DNA from: Lentzea kentuckyensis
GTDB taxonomy: Bacteria > Actinomycetota > Actinomycetes > Mycobacteriales > Pseudonocardiaceae
Direction of reading: 5' to 3'
DNA: 64,000 nt
NCBI RefSeq assembly: GCF_002150765.1
Contig: NZ_MUYM01000036.1
Coordinates: forward strand, 100,664-164,663
Of this stretch, positions 36,682-45,196 are shown in pieces. Below the pieces are notes generated by a model, which was not told where the DNA came from, searched no databases, and saw nothing but the letters and a program-made list of their open reading frames with translations. Each line of letters starts with the position of its first letter. Position 1 is the stretch's first letter. Position numbers and translations under genes: made by a program.

Positions 36682-38244
36682 TTGTCGCAGACCGATTGGA
36701 CTGCTGTGACAGAACAGATCGCTGCCACCTCGTCAATCGTGGGCGAGGCGTCTGGAGGCCCGCGGCGGCCGCCGCTGCCCAGGTGGACCGTCCCGGTGGT
36801 TGGCGTGGTCGTCCTGTTAGTGGCTGGTGTAGCTCTAGTCGTGATGTGGCGGTGGGTCGACAGCCTCGCAATGGCCGACCCCGAAAAGAAGGCCACGACG
36901 CAACTCGAGGTCATCAAGGCGGCGTCCGGGATTGCGATCGGCGGGGGTGGACTGTTCGCCCTCTACCTAGCCGCGCGCCGGCAGCGCACCCAGGAGCTGG
37001 AACTGGAGGTTCGCTGCGACGAGCTGCGCAACCGGCAGGTGGAACTCGCGCAGCGCGACCGGACGCAGGAGCACGCGGAACGCACCGCCGAGATCGCCCG
37101 GTTGCATGCGGAGCAAGTGGCGGCGGACGCGCGGCACGACGCTGCCGAGCGCCGGCTCACGGAGCTGTACACAAAGGCTGCCGAGCAGTTCGGGTCGGAC
37201 AATGTCGCGGTGCAGCTCGCGGGCCTCTACGGGTTCGAGCGCCTCGCTAACGACCACCCGGAACTGCGGCAGACCGTGGTCAACGTGATCTGCTCGCTTC
37301 TCAGGATGCCCGCACCCTCGGCGGATGACGCCGCCACGATGAGCAAGAGTTCTCAGATCCGTGGTGCGGCGCTGCGCATCCTGCAGGAGCACCTCACCCA
37401 GGGCGCCGGGAAGTACTGGGCGGTCGGGATCGATCTCTCGGGAGCCAAGCTGAAGAACCTCGACCTGGCAGGTTGGCGTGTCGAGAAGGGCCTGTTCGTA
37501 GAGTCGGTCTTCGTTGACGCGTGTGACATCACCGGTCTAAGCACGGCTGAGGAGCTCAACCTCACCGGCGCGACGTTCGAGGGAGTCTTGACGGCGACGC
37601 AGGTGCACATCGGTGGTGCCCTGGCGCTCGATGGCGCGAAATTCCTGGCCGACGTGGACTTCGGCGGGTCCGGCATCGTGGGGCCGGTGTCGCTGGCGGA
37701 GACGACCTTTTCGGGGTTCACCTCGTTCGCTGGCTGTCGCTTCGGCGGGTCCGTGCAGTGCTCGGACTCCGGGTTCCTCGGCCCGATGGAGTTCACCGGT
37801 GTGACGTTCAACGATGCCCTCGAGATCAGGTCGACCAGTTTCGAGGGCGAGGTCAGCTTTCGAGGAACTTACTTCGAAGGGCCCACCCGGATCTCGGACG
37901 TCACGTTCCTCGACGAGGTGTGGTTCAACAACTCGGAATTCACCGCGAGCACCCCGCTGTTGTCCGCAGTCCAGTTCAGCAGTGACGTCTGGTTCCACGG
38001 CGTCGGCCTGTCGAACGGCATCCTCTTCCACGACGTGTGGTTCGAAGGCGCCGCCGATCTCGGCGATTGCGACGACGCTGGTGCCAGTGACGTCCGGGCT
38101 CGGCGGGTGCCGCTGTTCCAGCAGTGGCCGGCCAACTGGGAAGAGAGCGAGGGCGGTGATGGGGAATGGCGGTACTTCGCCGACAACGCAGGGTCCCGGG
38201 AGCTTGAATTCGCCGCCGTGCTGTGGAACTTCGCGCAGGACTAG
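36682..38244 (+). CDS. membrane-anchored pentapeptide-repeat-like protein
   Basis: About 520 residues. Two hydrophobic segments (about 34-56 and 76-94) are followed by a long charged coiled-coil (about 98-165), an EQFGSDNVAVQLAGLYGFERLANDHPE block typical of actinobacterial pentapeptide-repeat membrane proteins, and a beta-helix of degenerate A(N/D)Lxx-type repeats (about 245-460, for example LSGAKLKNLDLAGW, TFSGFTSFAGCRFGGSV, EGEVSFRGTYFEG). The block plus two helices is a recurring architecture of unknown role. The start is uncertain: TTG 36682 or GTG 36706, neither with a strong ribosome site. It stands alone. Confidence 0.8.
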   Translation: MSQTDWTAVTEQIAATSSIVGEASGGPRRPPLPRWTVPVVGVVVLLVAGVALVVMWRWVDSLAMADPEKKATTQLEVIKAASGIAIGGGGLFALYLAARRQRTQELELEVRCDELRNRQVELAQRDRTQEHAERTAEIARLHAEQVAADARHDAAERRLTELYTKAAEQFGSDNVAVQLAGLYGFERLANDHPELRQTVVNVICSLLRMPAPSADDAATMSKSSQIRGAALRILQEHLTQGAGKYWAVGIDLSGAKLKNLDLAGWRVEKGLFVESVFVDACDITGLSTAEELNLTGATFEGVLTATQVHIGGALALDGAKFLADVDFGGSGIVGPVSLAETTFSGFTSFAGCRFGGSVQCSDSGFLGPMEFTGVTFNDALEIRSTSFEGEVSFRGTYFEGPTRISDVTFLDEVWFNNSEFTASTPLLSAVQFSSDVWFHGVGLSNGILFHDVWFEGAADLGDCDDAGASDVRARRVPLFQQWPANWEESEGGDGEWRYFADNAGSRELEFAAVLWNFAQD

Positions 38245-38886
38245 GCTTCGACCCGATGCCTGAGCAGGCAGTCACGCTGCGGAGGCGGTGGCACCGGTTC
38301 TGGCGCAAACTCCTCGGCAAGACACCTCTGCCGTAGCCCGCTCCGTAGGCCCTGATCTGTCGGTGGTCTCTGGTGGACAAGGGGATGGCCCAGGGCGACC
38401 TTGATGAGGGACCGCCTGATCATTTGGTTGTCGTGTTCGGTAGCTACTACGGGCGTTGGGGTGTTGAGTTCCTGCGCTCAGCTGAACACGCCTTGATCGC
38501 AGGCATGACAGCATTTCCCGCGACAACGGAGCACCGTGCCCACCGATTGCAGGGCAACTCCCACCCTGCTCCTCATCAGGGCCTGATCACTCGATCGAAC
38601 GCCCTCATCGGGCGGTTACCTCGGCCCACACAGTTCATCCAGATGCCGCAGCGCCATAGTCGACTGGATAGACACAGCGTCGAGATCAAGCCAACCGGAT
38701 CCGCTGGCATACGGATCATGCCCGAACCCATCACGGGCTAATATTCCTATTAGTCATGGAATTTCTGCTTCGAGGTAACGTGAACCGCGCGAGTTGCGAC
38801 TTTGCTATCACCAACCGAGGCGGCGGCAGGCACTAGTGATCGAATGCGGTCGCTCGCAGGTCGATCAAGGCCGGAGATGAGCCGAG
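38245..38886. other. intergenic region without a confident gene
   Basis: A 26-codon basic peptide frame (MPEQAVTLRRRWHRFWRKLL...) lies at 38256-38336 and a longer GTG-started frame at 38373-38741, but neither has a ribosome site or recognisable composition. A small hairpin CTAATA-TTCC-TATTAG lies near 38740. The region should contain the promoter of the HYR-protein gene. Confidence 0.35.
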
Positions 38887-41800
38887 ATGACCATGACACG
38901 GAGAGCTCGAACATCCGCCCTTCGGTTACTCCTGACGATCAGCATGCTCGTCGGTGTTGTCAGCATTGCCGACCCCGCCCTAGCCGCCCCATCCGGCTAC
39001 ATCTGGCTGTCGAAAAGAACAGTCCCCGATTGGCCGCTGCGTCGTGACGGCAACTTCGCCCGGACCACGGGCTATCTTTCCACCTCGCTCGACGGGCGCT
39101 ACGGCCTCATCAGCGCGGGCACCGCCAATCCTGCGCACCCAGGAGGCGACTGGACGTCCATTTACCTGAGTGACAGCGTCTCCGGCCAGCTCACTCTCGC
39201 CAGCACGGACGAGCAGGGGCAGAAGTTCGCGTCGACCCTGGTGAACGTCAATGGGATCCTGTCACCTCACGGCACCTGGATGGCATGGAATCAATACGAC
39301 CCAACGACCCAGTTCAGCACCATCTTCGCCCGCGACAACCGCCTCGGCCGGGTATTCCGATCGATATCAAACGACACCGCCCAAAACGCCTCGTTTGTCA
39401 CCGACGACGGCAAGGTCTACGGGAATTTCCACGTGTCCGCGTCTGCTGGCGCACTCATCGAAACATGGAATGTGCCAGGCTCCACCCTTGGAGCGCTGCA
39501 ACTGCAAGCCCAGCCCGGACCAGCCTACGTCGCCACGATGAGCGGCGATGGCAGAACAGCGATCGTGGTCTCAGGAGGCAAGTACCTCGCCTACGACGTC
39601 GCGACTGCAATCACCTCTCCACTGCCACTGGCAGTTCCGCCGAAGATCTACGTCATCGCCATCAGCCAGACCGGCCGATACATCGGGTTCACCTCCGAGG
39701 ACCCGAGTCTCAACCCTGAAGGGCTCCCGAAACGGCACGTGTATCTCTTCGACAGGGTGACCGGTACAACGACCTGGATATCTGCGCCTGGGCATGGTGG
39801 AACGTCAGACCCGGCGGTGAACTACTGGCTGGCGCCCCGCAGCATTTCAGACGACGGCCGATTCGTGATCTTCGGCGCGGAAGGCGTGCAGACCATGCCG
39901 CCTCTGGACCCCGCCCACGCCGGAGAACGCGTGCTCTACTTCTACGGCGGCACGTTCGAGCGAGACGTGAGAGCCGCCGACACCCGGCTGGTAGTCGCGG
40001 ACTACGCCAATGGCATCGCGCCCAACGCGGGCCTGGTGCAGTTCGACACCTTCAGTTTGGATCCTGCTGATCCTCCTGGAGACTTCGACGTCTACCTCTC
40101 GGGCATCCCAAATCAGCGGGTCTCTACGCCGTCAGTATCGGTAACCGGCATCTCGGCCGGCGCGAACTACGAGTTCGGCGCGGTGCCGACTGCGTCGTGT
40201 TCAGCAGTGGACTCAGCCGATGGCACCTCGGTCTTCAGTGCCACGCTCACAGGCCCGTCCGGTCCGCGGGCGGCAGAGGGGCTGGGATCGGTGACGGCGT
40301 CGTGCGCCTTCACGAACTCCGCGGGCGTGTCGGCTTCAGCGTCGGCGTCGTATTCCATTGCGGACACGACGGGACCGTCGGTTTCCGTGCCGCACGGGGT
40401 GCACGTCGAAGCGTCGGGAAAGTCGACGCCCGTCTCGTTCGTGGTGACCGCCGAGGATCTGGTCGACGGTTCCCGAGTGGTGTCGTGCGATCACGCCACC
40501 GGCAGTGGCTTCCCGGTCGGGAAGACGGTGGTCAACTGCGGGGCCAACGACGTCGCAGGAAACACGGCTTCGGCAACGTTCGAGGTGACGGTAGTCGACA
40601 CGACGGCGCCGGTGCTCACACTGCCGCCGAGTGTGACCGTGCCTGCGTCGGGCTCCAGCGGCGCGGTGGCCACCTACTCCGCGCCGACCGCCGAGGACTC
40701 CGTCGACGGGTCGGTGACCGTCACCTGCGACCACCCCAGCGGAGCGCTGTTCGCGTTCGGAACGACCACGGTTACTTGCACCTCCAAAGATGCCGTGGGC
40801 AACGCTGCCACCGGGTCATTCACGATCCGGGTGCAGGACCAGGGCGCTCCGATAGTCAGCGTCCCCGCACCGTTGACGATCGAGGCGTCCGGGCCTAACG
40901 GAGCAACCGCGGACTATCCCGCAGTGACAGCTGCTGACGACGTCGACGGCGTTCTTCGGGCAACGTGCGACCACACCAGCGGCTCAGTGCTCCCACTGGC
41001 TACCACCGTGGTGACCTGCACCGCCACAGACGGTGCCGGCAACACGGGTTCATCCACCTTCACGGTGACGGTCGTGGACACCACCGCCGCCAAGGTGACC
41101 GTCCCGGCTAATCAAACGGCCGAAGCCACAGGGCCTTTAGGTGCCACGGTGACCTTCCCCGCCGCGACTGCGAGCGACACCGTCGACGGCTCAGTGATCC
41201 CGACGTGCACGAACTCATCAGGAGACCCGTTCGGTCTCGGCGACACCATCGTGACCTGCACCGCAGTCGACCGGGCAGGCAACTCGGCCAGCGCAACGTT
41301 CGTCGTGACCGTCAACGACTCCACCGGTCCGGTTGTGACTGTTCCAGCCGCTGCAACCCGGGAAGCCAGCGGCCCAGACGGCACACACATCAACTACGGC
41401 ACCGCGACGGCCATCGACACCGTCGACGGACCGATACCTGTTTCCTGCACACCGGCCTCCGGATCGATATTCCGACTCGGCCTTAACACCGTCACATGCA
41501 CCGCGAGCGACGTCCACGGCAACACCAGCAGCGGGTCCTTCACGGTCACCGTCACCGACAGCACCCCGCCGACGATGATGCTGCCCGCCAACCAAACCGC
41601 GAACGCGACGGGGCCGTCCGGAGCCACCGTCACCTTCTCCGCCCCCACTGCGGTCGACACCGTCGACGGAACCGTCTCCCTTGCCTGCGACCACCAGTCC
41701 GGAACCGTCTATCCACTCGGTACAACGACCATCACCTGCACAGCGTCCGACCACGCCGCCAACGCCACTCGCGGCTCGTTCACCGTCAACGTCATCGACG

Positions 41801-42618
41801 CCGACTCGCCCATCATCACCGTCCCCAGCACCATCACCGCTGAAGCCGGCGGCCCAAACGGCGCCACCGTCACCTACGCCGCCCCGTCCTCGCACGACAC
41901 CGTCGACGGCGACCTTCGGGTCGCCTGCGATCACGCCTCAGGCGCCACCTACCCCCTGGGCGAGACCACGGTGACGTGCAGCGCGACCGACAAAGCGAAC
42001 AACGCCGGCACCAACACCTTCACCATCCGGGTGGTTGACACCACGCCTCCTTCGTTGGCTCATGTCGCGGATCAGGTGGTCACCGCGACGAGCTCGAACG
42101 GCGCGAGCGTCTCCTACCCGCCGCCTACCGCAACGGACCTCGTGAGCGGCGGTCTGCCGGTCGGCTGCACTCCCGCGTCCGCAACTACGTTCAGCCTCGG
42201 AACCACCAAAGTCACGTGCACAGCAACGGATGCAGCGGGCAACGTCGGCAGCACCTCGTTCCAGGTTGTCGTCACCTACAGCTGGTCAGGGCTCCTGCAG
42301 CCGGTCTCCGAAGGGGCCACCTATCGGCTTGGCAGCACCATTCCGGTCAAGTTCTCGCTGACCGGCGCCAGTGCTGGGATCTCCACCGTCACCGCGCGGC
42401 TGTGGCTGGCACAAATCGCGGGAGGTAGTCCAGCTGGCGAGATCAAAGCGACCCCCACGGGCTCAGCCACTTCCGGTAACACCTTCCGCTACGACTCCAC
42501 CAACAACTTGTACGTCTTCAACCTCAGCACCAAATCCCTCGAACCCGGCAAGTGGCGCTTCCGCATCGATCTCGGCGACGGCTCCAGCCACACCACCACC
42601 ATCACCCTCACCCGCTAA
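38887..42618 (+). CDS. secreted HYR-repeat protein with N-terminal propeller and C-terminal PxKF domain
   Basis: A 1243-residue exoprotein. The signal peptide ends near residue 34 (PALAAPSG). Residues about 40-430 look like a TolB/PD40-type beta-propeller with recurring blade motifs (LSTSLDGRYGLISAG, TMSGDGRTAIVVSGG, ISQTGRYIGFTSEDP, ISDDGRFVIFGAEG). From about 493 to 1126 come eight tandem HYR (hyalin) modules of about 82 residues, each with D-T-T-x-P at the start and paired cysteines (xxCDHxSG ... VTCTAxDxAGN). The C-terminal ~110 residues match the PxKF domain (STIPVKFSLTGAS). A GGAG site precedes the ATG. Such proteins are adhesive or matrix-binding at the cell surface; no LPxTG or transmembrane anchor is present. 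Confidence 0.88.
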   Translation: MTMTRRARTSALRLLLTISMLVGVVSIADPALAAPSGYIWLSKRTVPDWPLRRDGNFARTTGYLSTSLDGRYGLISAGTANPAHPGGDWTSIYLSDSVSGQLTLASTDEQGQKFASTLVNVNGILSPHGTWMAWNQYDPTTQFSTIFARDNRLGRVFRSISNDTAQNASFVTDDGKVYGNFHVSASAGALIETWNVPGSTLGALQLQAQPGPAYVATMSGDGRTAIVVSGGKYLAYDVATAITSPLPLAVPPKIYVIAISQTGRYIGFTSEDPSLNPEGLPKRHVYLFDRVTGTTTWISAPGHGGTSDPAVNYWLAPRSISDDGRFVIFGAEGVQTMPPLDPAHAGERVLYFYGGTFERDVRAADTRLVVADYANGIAPNAGLVQFDTFSLDPADPPGDFDVYLSGIPNQRVSTPSVSVTGISAGANYEFGAVPTASCSAVDSADGTSVFSATLTGPSGPRAAEGLGSVTASCAFTNSAGVSASASASYSIADTTGPSVSVPHGVHVEASGKSTPVSFVVTAEDLVDGSRVVSCDHATGSGFPVGKTVVNCGANDVAGNTASATFEVTVVDTTAPVLTLPPSVTVPASGSSGAVATYSAPTAEDSVDGSVTVTCDHPSGALFAFGTTTVTCTSKDAVGNAATGSFTIRVQDQGAPIVSVPAPLTIEASGPNGATADYPAVTAADDVDGVLRATCDHTSGSVLPLATTVVTCTATDGAGNTGSSTFTVTVVDTTAAKVTVPANQTAEATGPLGATVTFPAATASDTVDGSVIPTCTNSSGDPFGLGDTIVTCTAVDRAGNSASATFVVTVNDSTGPVVTVPAAATREASGPDGTHINYGTATAIDTVDGPIPVSCTPASGSIFRLGLNTVTCTASDVHGNTSSGSFTVTVTDSTPPTMMLPANQTANATGPSGATVTFSAPTAVDTVDGTVSLACDHQSGTVYPLGTTTITCTASDHAANATRGSFTVNVIDADSPIITVPSTITAEAGGPNGATVTYAAPSSHDTVDGDLRVACDHASGATYPLGETTVTCSATDKANNAGTNTFTIRVVDTTPPSLAHVADQVVTATSSNGASVSYPPPTATDLVSGGLPVGCTPASATTFSLGTTKVTCTATDAAGNVGSTSFQVVVTYSWSGLLQPVSEGATYRLGSTIPVKFSLTGASAGISTVTARLWLAQIAGGSPAGEIKATPTGSATSGNTFRYDSTNNLYVFNLSTKSLEPGKWRFRIDLGDGSSHTTTITLTR

Positions 42619-43043
42619 GGCGCTTCTTCACCGCTCACGGGTCGCCGTCGAGTCGACACGATCCAGCGGGCGGCCCAGATTGCAGCACCGAGTGCAAGGA
42701 CCAGCGACCCTGCCAGCACGGAACTTCCTGGCAGTGTGAAAGCCAGCATTCGCCGCCGGGCGGACCGACCCGCGTTGTTGGTCAGCCTCTTCCACTCTTC
42801 GGCGTAGGTGTCTCCCGGCCGCGTCGGCAGAGCACCCTCCTCTACGGCATGGCCGCTGTCGATACCGTTTCCTGTCGTCACGTCCGCATCGCAGTCGTCG
42901 GACCTGGCGAGCTCGCCGACCAGGGCGACGCTTTTCGGGACAACCGGGCGCGCTGGGTTCGGTCGCCTGCCGCGTCGGCGACTGTTTGCACGATGCGCAG
43001 TTCGGACCAGGTGCGACGGACGCCGTGACTGCGGTTCGCGCAC
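42615..43043 (-). CDS. possible small protein with C-terminal membrane helix
   Basis: A 142-residue frame with a disordered basic first half. The more convincing second half is EEWKRLTNNAGRSARRRMLA followed by a transmembrane helix (GSSVLAGSLVLALGAAIWAA) and a basic tail. It overlaps the HYR gene tail-to-tail by 4 bases. The N-terminal half may be an artefact; the true start may be near 42830. Confidence 0.4.
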   Translation of the reverse strand: MREPQSRRPSHLVRTAHRANSRRRGRRPNPARPVVPKSVALVGELARSDDCDADVTTGNGIDSGHAVEEGALPTRPGDTYAEEWKRLTNNAGRSARRRMLAFTLPGSSVLAGSLVLALGAAIWAARWIVSTRRRPVSGEEAP

Positions 43044-43059
43044 TTCTGGGCCTTCGCCG

Positions 43060-44166
43060 TTAATCGTGCGCCGGCCTGAACAGGTAGTCGGTCGACATGA
43101 GTTTGAGATCCGGTGGCGCCATGTACTCCGGGAGGCTGCGGCGACCGATCTTCCTGCCGTGCTTGATCGCTACCCTCGCGAAGTCTTCGCGCAATTCTCG
43201 GAGGATGGCATCGTAGTCGTCACGAACGACGTCGTTCGACGCCAAAACTGTCGCAACGGCGGCCTCGTGCAGAGCGATAGCGCTGTCACGATCCTTCGTC
43301 GCAGCGAGGAAGGCCTGGTCCATGAGAGAGTCGATCATCGGCATCGTCTTGTAGGAGCGGTGCGTCTCCACCCCGATTTCGAGCACCATCCAGTCACAGT
43401 CCCGCAGACCTGCGAGCTTGCCGTCGGCGGTGCGGACCTTCAGCTCCTCGTCGTCGTAAACGAGCGTGCCTGGGTCGGGTGCCTTATCGCCGAGAACCCG
43501 ACTGTCGAGCAGTGCGTAGAGCCCAGTGCGCAGCGGAATTCCGATGCCTGAACCGAACCTGCTGAACATCCCGAGCACGACGGTCGAGTCCGACTGATCA
43601 AACAGATCCTCGATACAGCTGAGTGCGCTGGTGGTGAGCTTGACACCCGTTTCGACCGCCGCGCCGACTCCGACCGCCGCAGGCAGCATCTCCTTGGTCA
43701 CCCGGTTGACAACCTTGGTGAGCCGCTGCAGTCCGCTGTCGCCGTTCATCGCCACCACGCCAGCCACAAGCTCGATGTGGCCGTCGTGGTATGCCTGCTG
43801 AGGAATCAGCGAAAAACCAGTGCCGGCGAAGTTGCCCCCGGAAGTCACGTCGACACCGCCAGCCTTGCCGTGCCCAACAACTGCGGGGAACGAGGTGGAA
43901 GACCCGCCGCCGGACACGAAGGTGACATGCGAGTGGACCACCGGGAACTTGTTGGTGGTGAGGAACTGGTCCGTGCAGAGGTTCATCTTCCGCACACCAA
44001 GATCGACGTAATGGAGCCCAGGCTCGATCTCCACACCCGACCGGTTGCGAAGATCGTCGTCGACGATCTGCTCGGCCTTGAGCGCACCGAACCAGACTGG
44101 TGGCCGACCTGTGACATCACCATACTGCGACCAGAAGCTTTTGAACTTGTCAACGATCCACGACAT
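43060..44166 (-). CDS. 368-residue protein of unknown family
   Basis: Starts at ATG 44166 preceded by GGAGGACATC, a good ribosome site. The N-terminal helix MSWIVDKFKSFWSQYG is followed by a mixed fold (EIEPGLHYVDLGVRKMNLCT, SHVTFVSGGGSSTSFPAVVG). A Gly/Ala-rich middle segment (LPAAVGVGAAVETGVKLTTS) is weakly hydrophobic, and a basic C-terminal helix ends at RPAHD. No nuclease, protease, NTPase or DNA-binding motif is visible and I do not recognise it. No obvious operon partner. Confidence 0.75.
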   Translation of the reverse strand: MSWIVDKFKSFWSQYGDVTGRPPVWFGALKAEQIVDDDLRNRSGVEIEPGLHYVDLGVRKMNLCTDQFLTTNKFPVVHSHVTFVSGGGSSTSFPAVVGHGKAGGVDVTSGGNFAGTGFSLIPQQAYHDGHIELVAGVVAMNGDSGLQRLTKVVNRVTKEMLPAAVGVGAAVETGVKLTTSALSCIEDLFDQSDSTVVLGMFSRFGSGIGIPLRTGLYALLDSRVLGDKAPDPGTLVYDDEELKVRTADGKLAGLRDCDWMVLEIGVETHRSYKTMPMIDSLMDQAFLAATKDRDSAIALHEAAVATVLASNDVVRDDYDAILRELREDFARVAIKHGRKIGRRSLPEYMAPPDLKLMSTDYLFRPAHD

Positions 44167-44330
44167 GATGTCCTCCGAACGATGACGACGCAACGGTGCG
44201 TCGTGCCGAGGACTTCGCAAAGCCGTCACTGTTCGTTACTGGATTAACGGCATCGCTGCGGCGATCGCGGCGTTGAATTTCCTACTCACCTTCAAGCGGA
44301 TACATCGTGCGGTTCGCGTGGTCGCCATCA

Positions 44331-44465
44331 GCTCCAATCGATACAGATCTGCCCGAAGATTGATTAGCATCGACTGGCCCTCTATACTAGGTACGAGCTA
44401 TCCAATAACGCATGAACACACAAACCGCGCACGCTTGCTACACATGGGGGGTCAAGTCCCCCTTT
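44331..44465 (+). repeat. 135-bp dispersed repeat, copy C
   Basis: Full-length partner of copy A at 28849-28983. Its end GGGGG-GTCAAGT-CCCCC forms a 5-bp stem with a 7-base loop, resembling a tRNA T-arm, but no other tRNA part is present. Copies A and C bracket 15.5 kb in direct orientation. Confidence 0.8.
44360..44388 (+). promoter_or_regulatory. sigma70-type promoter inside repeat copy C
   Basis: TTGATT (44360-44365), 17-base spacer, TATACT (44383-44388), as in copy A. It faces the AbrB-integrase operon, with a leader of about 325 bases in between. Confidence 0.6.
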
Positions 44466-44644
44466 GAACCGCGATCCGTGGCACGCGTGCGACGCTGCCC
44501 GATGCGTTCGTGGACCGCCGACGCGCAGACCATCAGCCGTCGAGCTTCAAGACAAAGCGCTGGTAGAGCGCGTGGGCGTAGTGATCAACTCGGGCCTCGG
44601 ACACCAGCAGCGGGGAAGTTTCCCCGGTATCAGCAAGACAGTCG

Positions 44645-44679
44645 AAGCAGGGTTCCAGTCAAATGGATCCCTGCTTTTG
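44645..44679 (+). terminator. hairpin with T-run in the leader of the AbrB-integrase operon
   Basis: AAGCAGGGTTCC pairs with GGATCCCTGCTT (one mismatch) and is followed by TTTT. It lies 40 bases before the AbrB start codon, so it is either a terminator protecting the operon or an attenuator between it and the copy C promoter. Confidence 0.55.
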
Positions 44680-44719
44680 GCGTGCTCGGACACCGTGCTC
44701 GCAGGGCGAGGCGAGGCTG

Positions 44720-45196
44720 ATGTCTGAGCCGATCATCCGCACGCTCGACCTCGCCGCGATCGCGGCTCCGCCCTCACCCGACCGTGACGGTGTAGCCCGC
44801 GGAATCCAGCCTGTTCTCGTCGGAGACCTCGCGAGTACCGCGCCACCGAGCTCCTCGCTCTCATTCGAGTTCGCGAGGATCGACGACCACGGCCGCGTCA
44901 GCGGGCGGTCAGTTCTGCGCGAATTGCGGTGGGCCGCAGGCACTGAGCTCGACTTCGTACTGCGCGACTCGACAGTCGTCGTCCGCGAGCGCCGAGGAAC
45001 CGCGGTGTGCGTCACTTCGCGCGGACTGATTCAAGTTCCGCTGGCGATGCGCCGGTGGATGTCCTGGGGACCAGGACATCGCCTCCTGCTCGTCTCCTCT
45101 TCGCGAGCCGCAGTTCTGGTTCTTGCCGACGCATCAATTCTTAACGAGTTCGCGCAGACGAACTTCGGCGTACTCACCGAGGTGACCACTCGATGA
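44720..45196 (+). CDS. double AbrB/SpoVT-like DNA-binding protein
   Basis: A 158-residue protein with two swapped-hairpin AbrB-type motifs in tandem: FARIDDHGRVSGRSVLRELR followed by ELDFVLRDSTVVVRE, and CVTSRGLIQVPLAMRRWMSW followed by HRLLLVSSS. Such domains bind DNA as dimers and often autoregulate. The ATG overlaps the preceding GCGAGG site region and its TGA overlaps the ATG of the integrase (ATGA), so the two are translationally coupled. It probably acts as repressor or directionality partner of the integrase. A diverged partial copy fused to integrase sequence is at 53132-53672. Confidence 0.75.
   Translation: MSEPIIRTLDLAAIAAPPSPDRDGVARGIQPVLVGDLASTAPPSSSLSFEFARIDDHGRVSGRSVLRELRWAAGTELDFVLRDSTVVVRERRGTAVCVTSRGLIQVPLAMRRWMSWGPGHRLLLVSSSRAAVLVLADASILNEFAQTNFGVLTEVTTR

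Noticed and set aside
38373..38741. A 122-codon GTG-started frame between the pentapeptide and HYR genes
   Set aside because: No ribosome site, no recognisable motif and unconvincing composition in its second half.
44440..44465. T-arm-like stem-loop GGGGG-GTCAAGT-CCCCC suggesting a tRNA gene or tRNA 3' end
   Set aside because: No acceptor, D or anticodon arm can be formed upstream, the loop lacks the leading TT, and copy A does not keep the stem.
28849..44465. Repeats A and C as a fresh attL/attR pair of the serine recombinase
   Set aside because: The copies differ by about 20% throughout with no identical core longer than about 20 bases, so they are not products of a recent integration; kept only as possible relics.
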